Source: Paracoccaceae bacterium (GTDB taxonomy: Bacteria > Pseudomonadota > Alphaproteobacteria > Rhodobacterales > Rhodobacteraceae). From it: a stretch of DNA of 37,341 nt. Numbering within the stretch: position 1 is the stretch's first letter; every line of letters begins with the position of its first letter. The stretch lies in the NCBI GenBank assembly GCA_027000645.1, contig JALTNO010000348.1, positions 1 through 37,341 on the forward strand. The letters run 5' to 3'. This document shows, in pieces, positions 1 to 7,968 of this stretch. The notes below the pieces were generated by a model. That model was not told where the DNA came from. It saw only the letters and a program-made list of their open reading frames with translations, and searched no databases. A program made the translations under genes and the position numbers.

Positions 1-278
1 AGGCGGTCGAGCGCGACTTTGCCTTCATCGTCGATGCGGATGTGGAGGCGCAGAAGCTGGTGAATGCCGCAGCCGGGGCCGACAAGGCCCTGATCGAGGA
101 GGTCAGGGTTTTCGACGAATTCATCGGTGGCAATCTTGGTGAGGGCAAGAAATCCCTTGCCATCACCGTGCGCCTGCAACCGAGCGAGAAGACGCTGACC
201 GAGAAGGAGATCGAGGCGGTGTCGGAAAGGATCGTGGAGAAGGTTGCCAGAGCCACGGGCGGGGTCTTGCGCGGCTGA
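1..278 (+). CDS. pheT: Phenylalanyl-tRNA synthetase beta subunit, C-terminal fragment
   Basis: Only the 3' end of the gene is present; the frame is open from base 3 and stops with TGA at 276-278. The 91 residues visible form the C-terminal FDX-ACB (anticodon-binding-like) domain of PheT: an [11 protein letters not shown] strand, then [10 protein letters not shown], then the SLAITVRLQ strand and the typical T-L-TEKEIE helix before the end. PheT pairs with PheS in the cytoplasm to charge tRNA-Phe. The ending is full and normal, so the truncation is only the window edge. A pair of hairpins follows at 290-335. Confidence 0.93.
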   Translation, partial: AVERDFAFIVDADVEAQKLVNAAAGADKALIEEVRVFDEFIGGNLGEGKKSLAITVRLQPSEKTLTEKEIEAVSERIVEKVARATGGVLRG

Positions 279-289
279 CGGTGCGATTT

Positions 290-365
290 GTCGGATCGCT
301 TGCGCGATCCGACCGGGCGGGGGCTCTGCCCCCGCACCCCCGGAGTATTTTCGGCGAGATGAAGT
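290..365. repeat. Double-hairpin intergenic element of Rhodobacteraceae type
   Basis: A perfect 10-bp stem (290-299 with 304-313, loop TTGC) is followed by a perfect 8-bp GC stem (317-324 with 328-335, loop TCT) and then CCCCGGAGTATTTTCGG and GAGATGAAG. From memory, the GC hairpin followed by GGAGTATTTT is a common intergenic motif in Rhodobacteraceae; this is recall, not a search. It lies just after pheT and could end its transcript. No second copy was seen in this window. Confidence 0.5.
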
Positions 366-462
366 GGCCCGTTTGCGCCTGTTCGCGCCCGTTCGCGCCG
401 GTGACGCAGGGTGAATTGCGTGGCATGATCGGACATGGCGAGGCGGCACGGGAGTGACGATC

Positions 463-1098
463 ATGTTCCGGGATCGGCAGGATGCGGCAGAGCGGCTTGC
501 GCGGGCGGTGGTGGAGGAAGGGCCGGTCGATCCGGTGGTTCTTGCGCTTCCACGGGGAGGCGTGCCTCTGGGGGCGGTCGTGGCGGATGCGCTTGGGGCC
601 CCTCTCGACCTGGTGCTGGTGCGCAAGATCGGAATGCCGGGGCATTCGGAGCTTGCCGCGGGGGCGATCGTCGATGGGCAGGAGCCGGTGTCGATATGGA
701 ACGAGGAGATCCTGCGCGCTTCGGGGTTGGCGCCCGAGGATTTTTCCGACCAGATCCGCCGGAAGCGGGCCGAAATCGAAGCCCGGCGGGCGCGATACAT
801 GGCCGGAAGGGCGCCCGAACCGGTGAAGGGGCGGACGGCGATCATCGTCGATGACGGGATCGCCACCGGGGCCACGATGCGGGTTGCCATCAAGGCGACA
901 AGGTTGCGCGAGCCGGCGCAGCTGTGGGTGGCGGTTCCCGTGGCGCCCGAGGATACCATCCGCGAATTGCGCTCGCAGGTGGATCGGGTGATCTGCCTGG
1001 CCATGCCCGAGCCCTTCTGGGCGGTGGGTGCCCATTACCGCAGTTTCCCTCAGGTTCCCGATGAAGAGGTGATCGCGCTCATGCAGGGGCGGGCATGA
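463..1098 (+). CDS. Phosphoribosyltransferase-domain protein
   Basis: A protein of 211 residues from the ATG at 463, with type I phosphoribosyltransferase fold. The PRPP-binding motif AIIVDDGIATGATM lies near residues 126-139, and an N-terminal LALPRGGVPLGAVVADAL segment resembles the loop found in stand-alone PRTases of unknown substrate that often accompany stress or dienelactone-hydrolase genes. GTG at 454 is in frame, but GGAG at 451-454 is well spaced (8 nt) for the ATG at 463, so that start is preferred. The substrate base cannot be named from sequence. It stands alone between pheT and mscL. Confidence 0.8.
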   Translation: MFRDRQDAAERLARAVVEEGPVDPVVLALPRGGVPLGAVVADALGAPLDLVLVRKIGMPGHSELAAGAIVDGQEPVSIWNEEILRASGLAPEDFSDQIRRKRAEIEARRARYMAGRAPEPVKGRTAIIVDDGIATGATMRVAIKATRLREPAQLWVAVPVAPEDTIRELRSQVDRVICLAMPEPFWAVGAHYRSFPQVPDEEVIALMQGRA

Positions 1099-1232
1099 CG
1101 GTTCCCGGTGGCGTGGTAGTCAATGGATTCGTTTGGTTGCTCTGGATGTGGTAGGCTTCTGCCCAAAGCGGTCAATATCTTGTAGCCGGAACCGTTGGCC
1201 GCTTGGATCGTGAGCGTGATTGGGAGGGTGCA

Positions 1233-1664
1233 ATGCTCAGGGAATTCAAGGAATTCATTGCCCGCGGCAATGTCATGGACATGGCGGTCGGCATCATCAT
1301 CGGCGCGGCTTTTACTGCAATCGTTAAGTCGCTGGTGGGCGATCTGATCAATCCGCTTGTCGGGGCGGCGGTCGGGGGGCTCGACTTTTCCAACCTGTTC
1401 GTGGTGCTGGGTGGTGGCGGGTCCTATGCCTCGCTGGCCGAGGCGCGCGAGGCCGGGGCCGCCGTGTTCGCCTATGGCGCATTCATCTCGGCGGTCATCG
1501 ACTTCCTTCTCATCGCCTTCGTGGTGTTTCTGATGGTGCGCTATGTGAACAAGGTCAGGAACGCGATTGCCAGCGAAGAAGAGGAGGAAGCGCCAGCGCC
1601 CGATCCGGGGCCGACCGAGAAGGATATCCTGATCGAGATCCGCGATGCGCTGAAGAAGGGGTGA
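1233..1664 (+). CDS. mscL: Large-conductance mechanosensitive channel MscL
   Basis: A protein of 143 residues. It starts [21 protein letters not shown], the amphipathic N-terminal helix and first membrane helix of MscL, continues with the periplasmic loop (FVVLGGGG... AEAREAGA) and the second membrane helix ([23 protein letters not shown]), and ends with a cytoplasmic helix ([16 protein letters not shown]). The pentamer opens under membrane tension to release solutes on osmotic downshock. The ATG at 1233 is preceded by GGGAGGG (1222-1228); an in-frame TTG at 1203 would add ten residues not found in the family. An acidic EEEEE linker precedes the last helix. Confidence 0.95.
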   Translation: MLREFKEFIARGNVMDMAVGIIIGAAFTAIVKSLVGDLINPLVGAAVGGLDFSNLFVVLGGGGSYASLAEAREAGAAVFAYGAFISAVIDFLLIAFVVFLMVRYVNKVRNAIASEEEEEAPAPDPGPTEKDILIEIRDALKKG

Positions 1665-1687
1665 TTGCCGGGCATCGGGCGGCCCAT

Positions 1688-1713
1688 GGCCGCGCCGCCC
1701 GAACGGCGCGGCC
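1688..1713. terminator. Convergent GC hairpin between mscL and ald
   Basis: Perfect 10-bp stem, GGCCGCGCCG (1688-1697) with CGGCGCGGCC (1704-1713), and loop CCCGAA, in the 69-bp gap between two converging genes. No strong T run flanks it. A bidirectional terminator is the simplest reading. Confidence 0.5.
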
Positions 1714-1733
1714 GGAAGTTGCGGACGGGTTCG

Positions 1734-2852
1734 TCAGCCCTTTACCACCAGTTGCGGAGAAACCACGTCGATGCCCAGCGCCTTGCCCACGGCGTAGATC
1801 GTCAGCTTCCCCGCGTGCACGTTCAGGCCGTTCAAGAGGTTCGGGTCGTCGGCACAGGCCTGTTTCCAGCCCTTGTCGGCAAGAGCCAGCATGTAGGGCA
1901 TGGTGGCGTTGCCCAGGGCGATGGTCGAGGTGCGGGCGACCGCGCCGGGCATGTTGGCGACGCAGTAATGCATGATCCCGTCCACCTCGTAGATCGGATC
2001 CTGATGCGTGGTGGGGCGCGAGGTTTCGAAGCATCCCCCTTGGTCGATGGCCACATCGACGATGGCAGCGCCCGGTTTCATGGTGGAAAGCTGCGCGCGC
2101 GTGACGAGCTTGGGCGCAGCGGCGCCGGGGATCAGCACCGCGCCGACCACCATGTCGGCGGTGGTGATCAGGTCGGCGGTCGCGCCGGCGCTGGAATAGG
2201 CGGTCTTGAACAGCCCGCCGAAGACGTCGTCGAGATAGCGCAGGCGTTCCAGAGACTTGTCCAGAACGGTGACGTCGGCCCCCATGCCGGCGGCGACCCG
2301 GGCGGCATGCGTCCCCACATGCCCGCCGCCGATCACCAGCACCCTTGCCGGGGCGACACCGGGGACGCCCCCCATCAGGACGCCGCGGCCGCCATTGGCC
2401 TTCTGCAGGGTCCAGGCGCCGACCTGGGGGGCGAGCTTGCCCGCCACCTCCGACATCGGCGCCAGCAGCGGCAGCCCGCCCCGGTCGTCGGTCACGGTTT
2501 CATAGGCGATGGCGGTGACGCCGCTGGCCAGCAGGTCGCGGGTCTGCTCGGGGTCGGGGGCGAGGTGCAGATAGGTGAACAGGACCTGGCCTTCGCGCAG
2601 CATCCTGCGCTCGACCGGCTGGGGTTCCTTGACCTTCACGATCATGTCGGCGGTGGCGAAGATTTCCTCGGCCGAATCGAGAATGCGGGCGCCCGCCGCC
2701 ACGTAGCTGGCGTCGTCGAAGCCCGACCCCGCCCCGGCACCCTTTTCGATGACGACTTCGTGTCCGTGCCTGACCGCTTCGTGCACCGCGTTGGGTGTCA
2801 TGCCGACGCGGAATTCCTGCGGCTTGATCTCTTTCGGGCAGCCGATTCGCAT
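1734..2852 (-). CDS. ald: Alanine dehydrogenase
   Basis: A full-length protein of 372 residues. The N-terminus [20 protein letters not shown] is the substrate-domain signature of Ald, and [28 protein letters not shown] is the Rossmann NAD-binding motif. The enzyme reversibly deaminates L-alanine to pyruvate and ammonia with NAD, as a cytoplasmic hexamer. An Lrp-type regulator starts 134 bp away on the other strand, the usual ald/aldR arrangement, so induction by alanine through that protein is expected. Confidence 0.96.
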   Translation of the reverse strand: MRIGCPKEIKPQEFRVGMTPNAVHEAVRHGHEVVIEKGAGAGSGFDDASYVAAGARILDSAEEIFATADMIVKVKEPQPVERRMLREGQVLFTYLHLAPDPEQTRDLLASGVTAIAYETVTDDRGGLPLLAPMSEVAGKLAPQVGAWTLQKANGGRGVLMGGVPGVAPARVLVIGGGHVGTHAARVAAGMGADVTVLDKSLERLRYLDDVFGGLFKTAYSSAGATADLITTADMVVGAVLIPGAAAPKLVTRAQLSTMKPGAAIVDVAIDQGGCFETSRPTTHQDPIYEVDGIMHYCVANMPGAVARTSTIALGNATMPYMLALADKGWKQACADDPNLLNGLNVHAGKLTIYAVGKALGIDVVSPQLVVKG

Positions 2853-2953
2853 GGGCCGGGATCTCCTTCATTCGTGTCCTGCCCCGATCTTAGGCGGTTT
2901 CATCCGCAATTTCCGTGATAATATCGGTCGGATCAGAAGGTAAAATTCGAACG

Positions 2954-2966
2954 ATCTTCGAAAGAT
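2954..2966. promoter_or_regulatory. Candidate Lrp-type operator between ald and its regulator
   Basis: ATCTT-CGA-AAGAT is a small inverted repeat in the 134-bp divergent region, 20 bp before the regulator's start codon. Lrp/AsnC proteins bind short, imperfect, AT-rich palindromes, and the region around it (2915-2975) is clearly more AT-rich than its neighbours. The assignment is by position and symmetry only. Confidence 0.3.
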
Positions 2967-2986
2967 GATCGGAAATACGGGAAGGT

Positions 2987-3454
2987 ATGGCGGAAATGAC
3001 TTTGGATGCGACGGACAGGAAGATTCTGGCGGCGCTGCAGGTTCGCGGAAGGATGTCGAATGCGGAACTGTCGGAGAAGGTGAACCTTTCACCCTCGGCC
3101 TGCCATCGGCGGGTGCAGAGGCTTGAGGCCGAAGGCTACATCAAGGATTACGTGGCGTTGCTGGATGCCCGCAAGATGGGGGTGCCGACAACGGTTTTCG
3201 TCGAGATCACCCTTCAGGGACAGGCGGACGAGTTGCTCGACGCCTTCGAGAAGGCCGTTGCCCGCATCCCCGATGTGCTGGAGTGCCACCTGATGGCCGG
3301 CACTGCGGACTACATCCTCAAGGTCGTGGCCGAGAACACCGAGGATTTCGCCCGAATCCACCGGCAGTATCTTGCCCGATTGCCAGGCGTGGCACAAATG
3401 CAGTCAAGCTTTGCCCTGCGGACGGTGTTCAAGACGACTGCGCTTCCTATCTAG
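2987..3454 (+). CDS. Lrp/AsnC-family regulator, likely of ald
   Basis: A protein of 155 residues. Residues about 5-55 form the helix-turn-helix (DATDRKILAALQVRGRMSNAELSEKVNLSPSACHRRVQRLEAEGYI), and residues about 65-145 form the RAM ligand-binding domain (VFVEITLQGQ... VLECHLMAGTADYILKV). The divergent alanine dehydrogenase gene makes an AldR-like role very likely: binding the shared intergenic region and sensing alanine. Such proteins usually repress themselves as well. The start is the ATG at 2987, preceded by GGGAAGG at 2979-2985, very close to the start. Confidence 0.92.
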   Translation: MAEMTLDATDRKILAALQVRGRMSNAELSEKVNLSPSACHRRVQRLEAEGYIKDYVALLDARKMGVPTTVFVEITLQGQADELLDAFEKAVARIPDVLECHLMAGTADYILKVVAENTEDFARIHRQYLARLPGVAQMQSSFALRTVFKTTALPI

Positions 3455-3525
3455 GATGACAAGCCTGCCGCCATCGCGTTCCGGCGCGGGGGGCGGCAAC
3501 GTGACGGGCAGGAAAGGAGAAGGCC

Positions 3526-4473
3526 GTGACCGACGAGGAATTCGAGCGGAACAAGAAAAAGGATGATGGCGACAACCACGTCATGGAGTGGCTCGAGGCC
3601 GAGCTTCAGGACACTTTCGACGAGGATATCGAGGTCGAGTTTTCCGAGCCGATGCTCTCGCTCGAGCTGCGCAAGGTCTACAAGGCGCATCACCCCGACG
3701 CGCTGGACCGGCGCACCTATTTCCGCAACCTGCTGCGCCTTCAGGCCGAGCTCATCAAGGTGCAGGACTGGGTGCAGCATACCGGCGCCAAGGTCTGCAT
3801 CCTGTTCGAGGGCCGCGATGCGGCCGGCAAGGGGGGGGTCATCAAGCGCATCACCCAGCGGCTGAACCCGCGAGTGGCCCGCGTGGTGGCGCTTCCTGCC
3901 CCGAACCGGCGCGAGCAGAGCCAGTGGTATTTCCAGCGCTACGTGCCGCATCTGCCGGCAGGGGGCGAGATCGTGCTGTTCGACCGATCGTGGTACAATC
4001 GCGCCGGGGTCGAGCGGGTGATGGGCTTTGCCACCGAGGAACAGGTGGAGCAGTTCTTCCAGGACGTGCCGGAATTCGAACGCATGCTGGTGCGCTCGGG
4101 CATCATCCTGCTGAAATACTGGTTTTCGATCACCGACGAGGAACAGCAGCTGCGCTTTCTCATGCGCATCCACGACCCGATGAAGCAGTGGAAGCTGTCG
4201 CCGATGGACCTGGAAGCCCGCGTGCGCTGGGAAGAATACACCAAGGCCAAGGAAGAGATGTTCGAACGCACCAACATCCCCGAGGCGCCCTGGTACATTG
4301 TCGAAGGGAACGACAAGAAGCGCGAGCGGCTGAACTGCATCGAACACATCCTGTCGAAGATCCCCTATTACGAGATCCCCAGCGAAAAGGTCACGTTGCC
4401 CGAGCGCAAGCACGACCCGAAATATGAACGCCAGGTCCTGCCGGACGAACTCTACGTGCCCAAGATCTACTGA
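3526..4473 (+). CDS. ppk2: Polyphosphate kinase 2 (PPK2 family)
   Basis: A protein of 315 residues. It has the PPK2 P-loop GRDAAGKGG at residues 96-104, the lid/Walker-B-like segment VLFDRSWYNRAGVE, and the conserved end IVEGNDKKRERLNCIEHIL. PPK2 enzymes transfer phosphate between polyphosphate and nucleotides, usually making GTP or ATP from the diphosphate. The length and the long acidic N-terminus (residues 1-45) fit the class that acts on nucleoside diphosphates. The start is the GTG at 3526 behind AAAGGAG (3515-3521). It has no operon partner and converges with the aminotransferase gene. Confidence 0.93.
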   Translation: MTDEEFERNKKKDDGDNHVMEWLEAELQDTFDEDIEVEFSEPMLSLELRKVYKAHHPDALDRRTYFRNLLRLQAELIKVQDWVQHTGAKVCILFEGRDAAGKGGVIKRITQRLNPRVARVVALPAPNRREQSQWYFQRYVPHLPAGGEIVLFDRSWYNRAGVERVMGFATEEQVEQFFQDVPEFERMLVRSGIILLKYWFSITDEEQQLRFLMRIHDPMKQWKLSPMDLEARVRWEEYTKAKEEMFERTNIPEAPWYIVEGNDKKRERLNCIEHILSKIPYYEIPSEKVTLPERKHDPKYERQVLPDELYVPKIY

Positions 4474-4482
4474 CGGCGCCCC

Positions 4483-4507
4483 GCGCGCGGCGGTTCAGGC
4501 CGCGCGC
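4483..4507. terminator. Convergent GC hairpin between ppk2 and the aminotransferase gene
   Basis: Perfect 9-bp stem, GCGCGCGGC (4483-4491) with GCCGCGCGC (4499-4507), and loop GGTTCAG. It sits 10 bp after the ppk2 stop and overlaps the stop codon region of the opposing gene, so it can serve both transcripts. There is no T tract. Confidence 0.45.
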
Positions 4508-5889
4508 AGCAGATCGCGTGATTTCAGCTCGTCCAGGGTTTCGTCCAGGGCCACGCGCGCGCGGTCGATGAGAATGTCGATCTCGTCGGGGGTGATGACC
4601 AGCGGCGGCGCAATGATCATGCGGTCGCCCACATGGCGCATCACCAGGTTGTTGGCGAAACAGCGTTCCCGGCAGACAAGCCCCACCGTGCCCGGTTCGC
4701 TGACAAAGGCCGCGCGGCGCTTCTTGTCGGGGGTCAGGGCGATCGAGGCCATCATGCCGACGATCTTCGCTTCGCCCACCAGCGGGTGATCGGTCAGCGC
4801 CTCCCATCTCTCTTTCAGATGCGGCGCAGCGATGTCGCGGACATGGCCGATCACGTCTTCCTCTTCCATGATCTCGAGGTTCTTCAGGGCAACGGCGGCG
4901 GCCACCGGATGACCGTGATAGGTATAGCCGTGGTTGAATTCGGTCCGCCCGATCACCTCGGCCACCTCGTCGGAGACGATCGAGGCACCGATCGGCTGAT
5001 AGCCCGAACTCAGCCCCTTGGCGACGGTCATGATGTCGGGGCGCAGGTTCAGGGTCTGGGTTCCGAACCAGTTTCCGGTGCGCCCGAAGCCGCAGATCAC
5101 CTCGTCGGCGATCAGCAGGATTTCGTGTTCGTCGCAAATGCGCTGGATCTCGGGCCAGTAGCCGTCGGGGGCGACGATCACCCCGCCCGCGCCCTGCACC
5201 GGTTCGGCGATGAAGGCGGCGATGTTGTCTTCGCCCAGCTCCTCGATGGCCCTTTCCAGTTGCCGGGCACGTTCCAGGCCGAATTCCTCGGGCGTGAGGT
5301 CGCCGCCCTCGGACCACCAGTCAGGTTGGTCGATATGGTGAATGTCGGGGATCGGCAGCCCCCCCTGGGCGTGCATGCCCGCCATGCCGCCAAGGCTGGC
5401 CGCGCCGACGGTGGACCCGTGATAGGCATTGCGACGGCTGATGATGATCCGCTTCGACGGCTTGCCCTTTTCCGCCCAGTAGGTCCGCACCAGGCGGATA
5501 TTGGTATCGTTCGCCTCGGACCCGCCGGAGGCGAAGAAGACGTGGTTCAGATCGCCCGGCGCCAGTTCGGCCAGCTTCTCCGCCAGCGCGATGGCCGGCA
5601 CATGCGTGGTCTGGAAGAAGGTGTTGTAGTAGGGCAGTTCGCGCATCTGGCGGGCGGCCACCTCGGCCAGCTCGTCCCGGCCGTAGCCGATATTGACGCA
5701 CCACAACCCGGCCATGCCGTCGAGGATCCAGTTGCCGTCGCTGTCGGTCAGAAAGACGCCCCTTGCCCCGGTGATGACGCGCGCGCCCCTGGCCGCAAGG
5801 TCGCCATTGGCCGTGAACGGGTGCATGTGATGTGCCGCATCCAGCGCCTGCAACTCGGCCGTGGGCATGTGGTTGGTGATGGCGGTCAT
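4495..5889 (-). CDS. Class III (omega) aminotransferase, probably amine:pyruvate type
   Basis: A full-length PLP fold-type I enzyme of 464 residues. Visible features are the cofactor phosphate-binding region FFASGGSEANDTNIR, YHGST, the PLP ring-binding aspartate D262 in ADEVICGFGRTG, and the Schiff-base lysine K291 in TVAKGLSSGYQPIGA. The N-terminal MHPFTAN and YYNTFFQTTH segments match the putrescine/beta-alanine/taurine:pyruvate aminotransferase group (SpuC-like). With a PotFGHI-type importer and a PuuB-like oxidase nearby, transamination of putrescine or a related diamine is the best inference; taurine or beta-alanine cannot be excluded. A candidate GntR operator lies 34-47 bp upstream of the start. 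Confidence 0.85.
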   Translation of the reverse strand: MTAITNHMPTAELQALDAAHHMHPFTANGDLAARGARVITGARGVFLTDSDGNWILDGMAGLWCVNIGYGRDELAEVAARQMRELPYYNTFFQTTHVPAIALAEKLAELAPGDLNHVFFASGGSEANDTNIRLVRTYWAEKGKPSKRIIISRRNAYHGSTVGAASLGGMAGMHAQGGLPIPDIHHIDQPDWWSEGGDLTPEEFGLERARQLERAIEELGEDNIAAFIAEPVQGAGGVIVAPDGYWPEIQRICDEHEILLIADEVICGFGRTGNWFGTQTLNLRPDIMTVAKGLSSGYQPIGASIVSDEVAEVIGRTEFNHGYTYHGHPVAAAVALKNLEIMEEEDVIGHVRDIAAPHLKERWEALTDHPLVGEAKIVGMMASIALTPDKKRRAAFVSEPGTVGLVCRERCFANNLVMRHVGDRMIIAPPLVITPDEIDILIDRARVALDETLDELKSRDLLRAA

Positions 5890-5922
5890 GGGACGTCTCC
5901 TGCGAATCCGGATGCCTCGCAG

Positions 5923-5936
5923 AATATGATCAAATT
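5923..5936. promoter_or_regulatory. Candidate GntR operator upstream of the aminotransferase
   Basis: AATA-TGATCA-AATT is a near-palindrome around TGATCA. It shares the nonamer TGATCAAAT with sites at 6637 and 6737. It sits in the 70-bp gap between the regulator's stop and the aminotransferase start. Confidence 0.5.
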
Positions 5937-5959
5937 ATCGGGTGTCAATTGAAACAGGA

Positions 5960-6649
5960 TCAGCCGCCCGATGCGGAGAGGGTGCCGGCGACCATTTCCA
6001 TGCCCTGCTCCACGTCCCGTTTCATGGCCTCGGCCGCGCCTTCGACATCGCCGTTTCGCAGCGCGGCCAGCAGATCCTTGTGACGGTCGGGCAGGTTCTG
6101 GGTCCCGAAGCGGCCGCAGACCACCCGCAGAGACGGCCCGAAGCGCAGCCACAGCCGGTCGGCAATCTCGGACATGATCGGAGCGGCGGCCTCGGCATAG
6201 ATGGCAGCGTGGAACTCGTAGTTCCGGGCAAGGTATCCGGGGACGTCGCCGGTCTCGATCGCCTTGTCCAGCAGGGCGTCGATCGCTTCAAGCCGGGTGA
6301 CGGCGTGCCTGTCCATGCGTCGCGCCGCCCGCCGGGTGAGTTCGGATTCGATTGATATCCTGACATAATTCAGCTGCTCGATATCCGCCGGAGCGAGGAC
6401 CGGAACGCTGACCCGGCGATTGCCCTGAAATACCAGCGCCCCGTCGGAAATCAGCCGCCGGATGGCTTCGCGCACGGGGGTCATCCCGGCGCCGAGCGAT
6501 TCGGTCAGGCCCTGGATCGTGACCGGCTGCCCCGGCGCCATTTCCCCGAACAGGATCTGCGCGCGCAGCTTGCGATACACCCGCTCATGCGCAGGCAGCC
6601 CGGCCGCCGGTTTTTCGGTCTTTCGTGCTTCATTTTTGATCAAATTCAA
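5960..6649 (-). CDS. GntR-family regulator with FCD domain
   Basis: A protein of 229 residues. The winged helix-turn-helix is at residues about 20-85 (ERVYRKLRAQILFGEMAPGQPVT... TPVREAIRRLISDGALVF), and the C-terminal all-helical FCD effector domain at about 95-225 (RISIESELTRRAARRM... NYEFHAAIYAEA... RHKDLLAALRNGDVEGAAEAM). The start is a TTG at 6649 with AGGA 8 nt before it; no suitable ATG exists before the DNA-binding domain. Its first codons contain one of three TGATCAAAT sites, which suggests autoregulation and control of the flanking aminotransferase and importer genes. The ligand is presumably the imported amine or a breakdown product. Confidence 0.9.
   Translation of the reverse strand: MNLIKNEARKTEKPAAGLPAHERVYRKLRAQILFGEMAPGQPVTIQGLTESLGAGMTPVREAIRRLISDGALVFQGNRRVSVPVLAPADIEQLNYVRISIESELTRRAARRMDRHAVTRLEAIDALLDKAIETGDVPGYLARNYEFHAAIYAEAAAPIMSEIADRLWLRFGPSLRVVCGRFGTQNLPDRHKDLLAALRNGDVEGAAEAMKRDVEQGMEMVAGTLSASGG
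6633..6646. promoter_or_regulatory. Candidate GntR operator in the regulator's own start region
   Basis: TTTGATCAAA (6635-6644) is a perfect 10-bp palindrome lying inside codons 2-5 of the GntR gene, and it contains the shared TGATCAAAT. Binding here could block initiation or elongation of the regulator's own transcript. Confidence 0.5.
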
Positions 6650-6732
6650 GATTCTGTCCTGTTGCGGGCCGGAGATGACTTGTGTTGTTCTGCGACGGGT
6701 GGAAACATAGCCGTTGCCGATTGGAAAAGCAA

Positions 6733-6746
6733 AACTTGATCAAATC
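6733..6746. promoter_or_regulatory. Candidate GntR operator upstream of the importer operon
   Basis: TTGATCAA (6736-6743) is a perfect 8-bp palindrome followed by AT, the third copy of TGATCAAAT. It is exactly 100 bp from the copy at 6637 and 44-57 bp before the binding-protein start codon, a usual place for a repressor site. Confidence 0.5.
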
Positions 6747-6789
6747 CCGAAAATCGGGAAATATTCCATTGGCCATCAGGGAGACACTC

Positions 6790-7875
6790 ATGACGATAAA
6801 ATCACTTGCGCTGACCGCGGTTCTGACCTTGGGCGCCACTGCCGCCCTTGCCGAAGAGGTCCGGGTCTACAACTGGTCGGACTATATCGACGAAGAGCTG
6901 CTGACCAAGTTCGAGGAAGAAACCGGCATCAAGCTCATCTACGACGTGTTCGACAGCAACGAGGTACTGGAAACCAAGATGCTGGCCGGGGGGTCGGGCT
7001 ATGACGTGGTGGTGCCCTCGGGCACCTTCCTGCAGCGCCAGATCCAGGCCGGCGCGTTCCAGAAGCTGGACAAGTCCAAGCTGCCCAATCTCAAGAACAT
7101 GTGGGACGTGATCATGGAGCGCACGGCGCAATATGATCCGGGCAACGAATATTCGATCAACTACATGTGGGGTACCACCGGCATCGGCGTGAACGTGAAC
7201 AAGGTGCGCGAGGTGCTGGGCGAGGATGCTCCGATCGACAGCCTGGCGCTGATCTTCGACCCGGCCAACATGGAGAAGCTGGCCTCGTGCGGCGTGCACT
7301 TCCTTGACGCGCCGACAGAGATGATCCCGGCCGCGCTCAAGTATCTGGGCGAGGATCCCGACAGCCAGGACCCGAAGGTGATCGCCAAGACCGAGGCGGT
7401 GCTGTCCGCGGTGCGCCCCTATGTGCTGAAATTCCACAACAGCGAATACATCAACGCGCTGGCCAATGGCGACATCTGCGTGGCCTTCGGCTGGTCGGGC
7501 GACATCCTTCAGGCCCGCGACCGCGCCGACGAGGCGGAAAACGGGGTGGAGATCGCCTATAACGCCCCCAGGGAAGGGGCCTTGATGTGGTTCGACCAGA
7601 TGGCGATTCCGGTGGATGCGCCGAACCCGGACGGGGCGCACAAGTTCCTCAACTTCATCATGGACGCGAAGAACATGGCGCAGGCGACAAACTATGTCTA
7701 CTACGCCAACGGCAACCTGGCGAGCCAGCAATACGTCCTGCCGGAAATCCTTGAAGATCCGGCCATCTACCCGGACGAGGACACGTTGAAGAACCTCTAC
7801 ACGACCACCCCCTACCCGCCGAAGGTGCAAAGGGTGGTCACCCGGCTGTGGACCAAGATCAAGTCGGGCACCTGA
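6790..7875 (+). CDS. Periplasmic polyamine-binding protein (PotF/PotD family)
   Basis: A protein of 361 residues with a Sec signal peptide (MTIKSLALTAVLTLGATAALA, cleavage predicted after ALA at about residue 21). The mature N-terminus EEVRVYNWSDYIDEELLTKFEEETGIKLIYDVFDSNE is the classic PotF/SpuD opening, and AGGSGYDVVVPSGTFL and NYMWGTTGIGVN are also family motifs. It delivers putrescine-like polyamines to the permease. The ATG at 6790 follows AGGGAGA (6778-6784). It is first in a five-gene rightward operon ending with the FAD oxidoreductase. A strong hairpin separates it from the ATPase gene, which usually keeps binding protein in excess. Confidence 0.9.
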   Translation: MTIKSLALTAVLTLGATAALAEEVRVYNWSDYIDEELLTKFEEETGIKLIYDVFDSNEVLETKMLAGGSGYDVVVPSGTFLQRQIQAGAFQKLDKSKLPNLKNMWDVIMERTAQYDPGNEYSINYMWGTTGIGVNVNKVREVLGEDAPIDSLALIFDPANMEKLASCGVHFLDAPTEMIPAALKYLGEDPDSQDPKVIAKTEAVLSAVRPYVLKFHNSEYINALANGDICVAFGWSGDILQARDRADEAENGVEIAYNAPREGALMWFDQMAIPVDAPNPDGAHKFLNFIMDAKNMAQATNYVYYANGNLASQQYVLPEILEDPAIYPDEDTLKNLYTTTPYPPKVQRVVTRLWTKIKSGT

Positions 7876-7884
7876 CGGCCTGTC

Positions 7885-7910
7885 GCCGGCCGGGCTGTGC
7901 CCCGGCCGGC
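7885..7910 (+). terminator. Hairpin between binding protein and ATPase genes (attenuator or mRNA 3'-end stabiliser)
   Basis: Perfect 10-bp stem, GCCGGCCGGG (7885-7894) with CCCGGCCGGC (7901-7910), and 6-nt loop, starting 9 bp after the stop codon. It has no T tract. In binding-protein-dependent operons, hairpins here commonly give partial termination or protect the upstream message, raising binding protein over membrane components. Confidence 0.5.
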
Positions 7911-7968
7911 AACTGGGGCCTGTCCCAACCATCCCATCGTCATTTTCCCGCTGCCCCGGGGGTTCGCC

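Noticed and set aside
1665-2918. Long open frame on the + strand opposite ald
   Set aside because: It is antisense to a fully conserved gene, has His/Gly/Asp-rich composition typical of GC-rich shadow frames, and matches no family. The same holds for 6802-9159 (-), 10411-12159 (-), 20430-22313 (-), 27199-29541 (+) and 30629-32530 (+).
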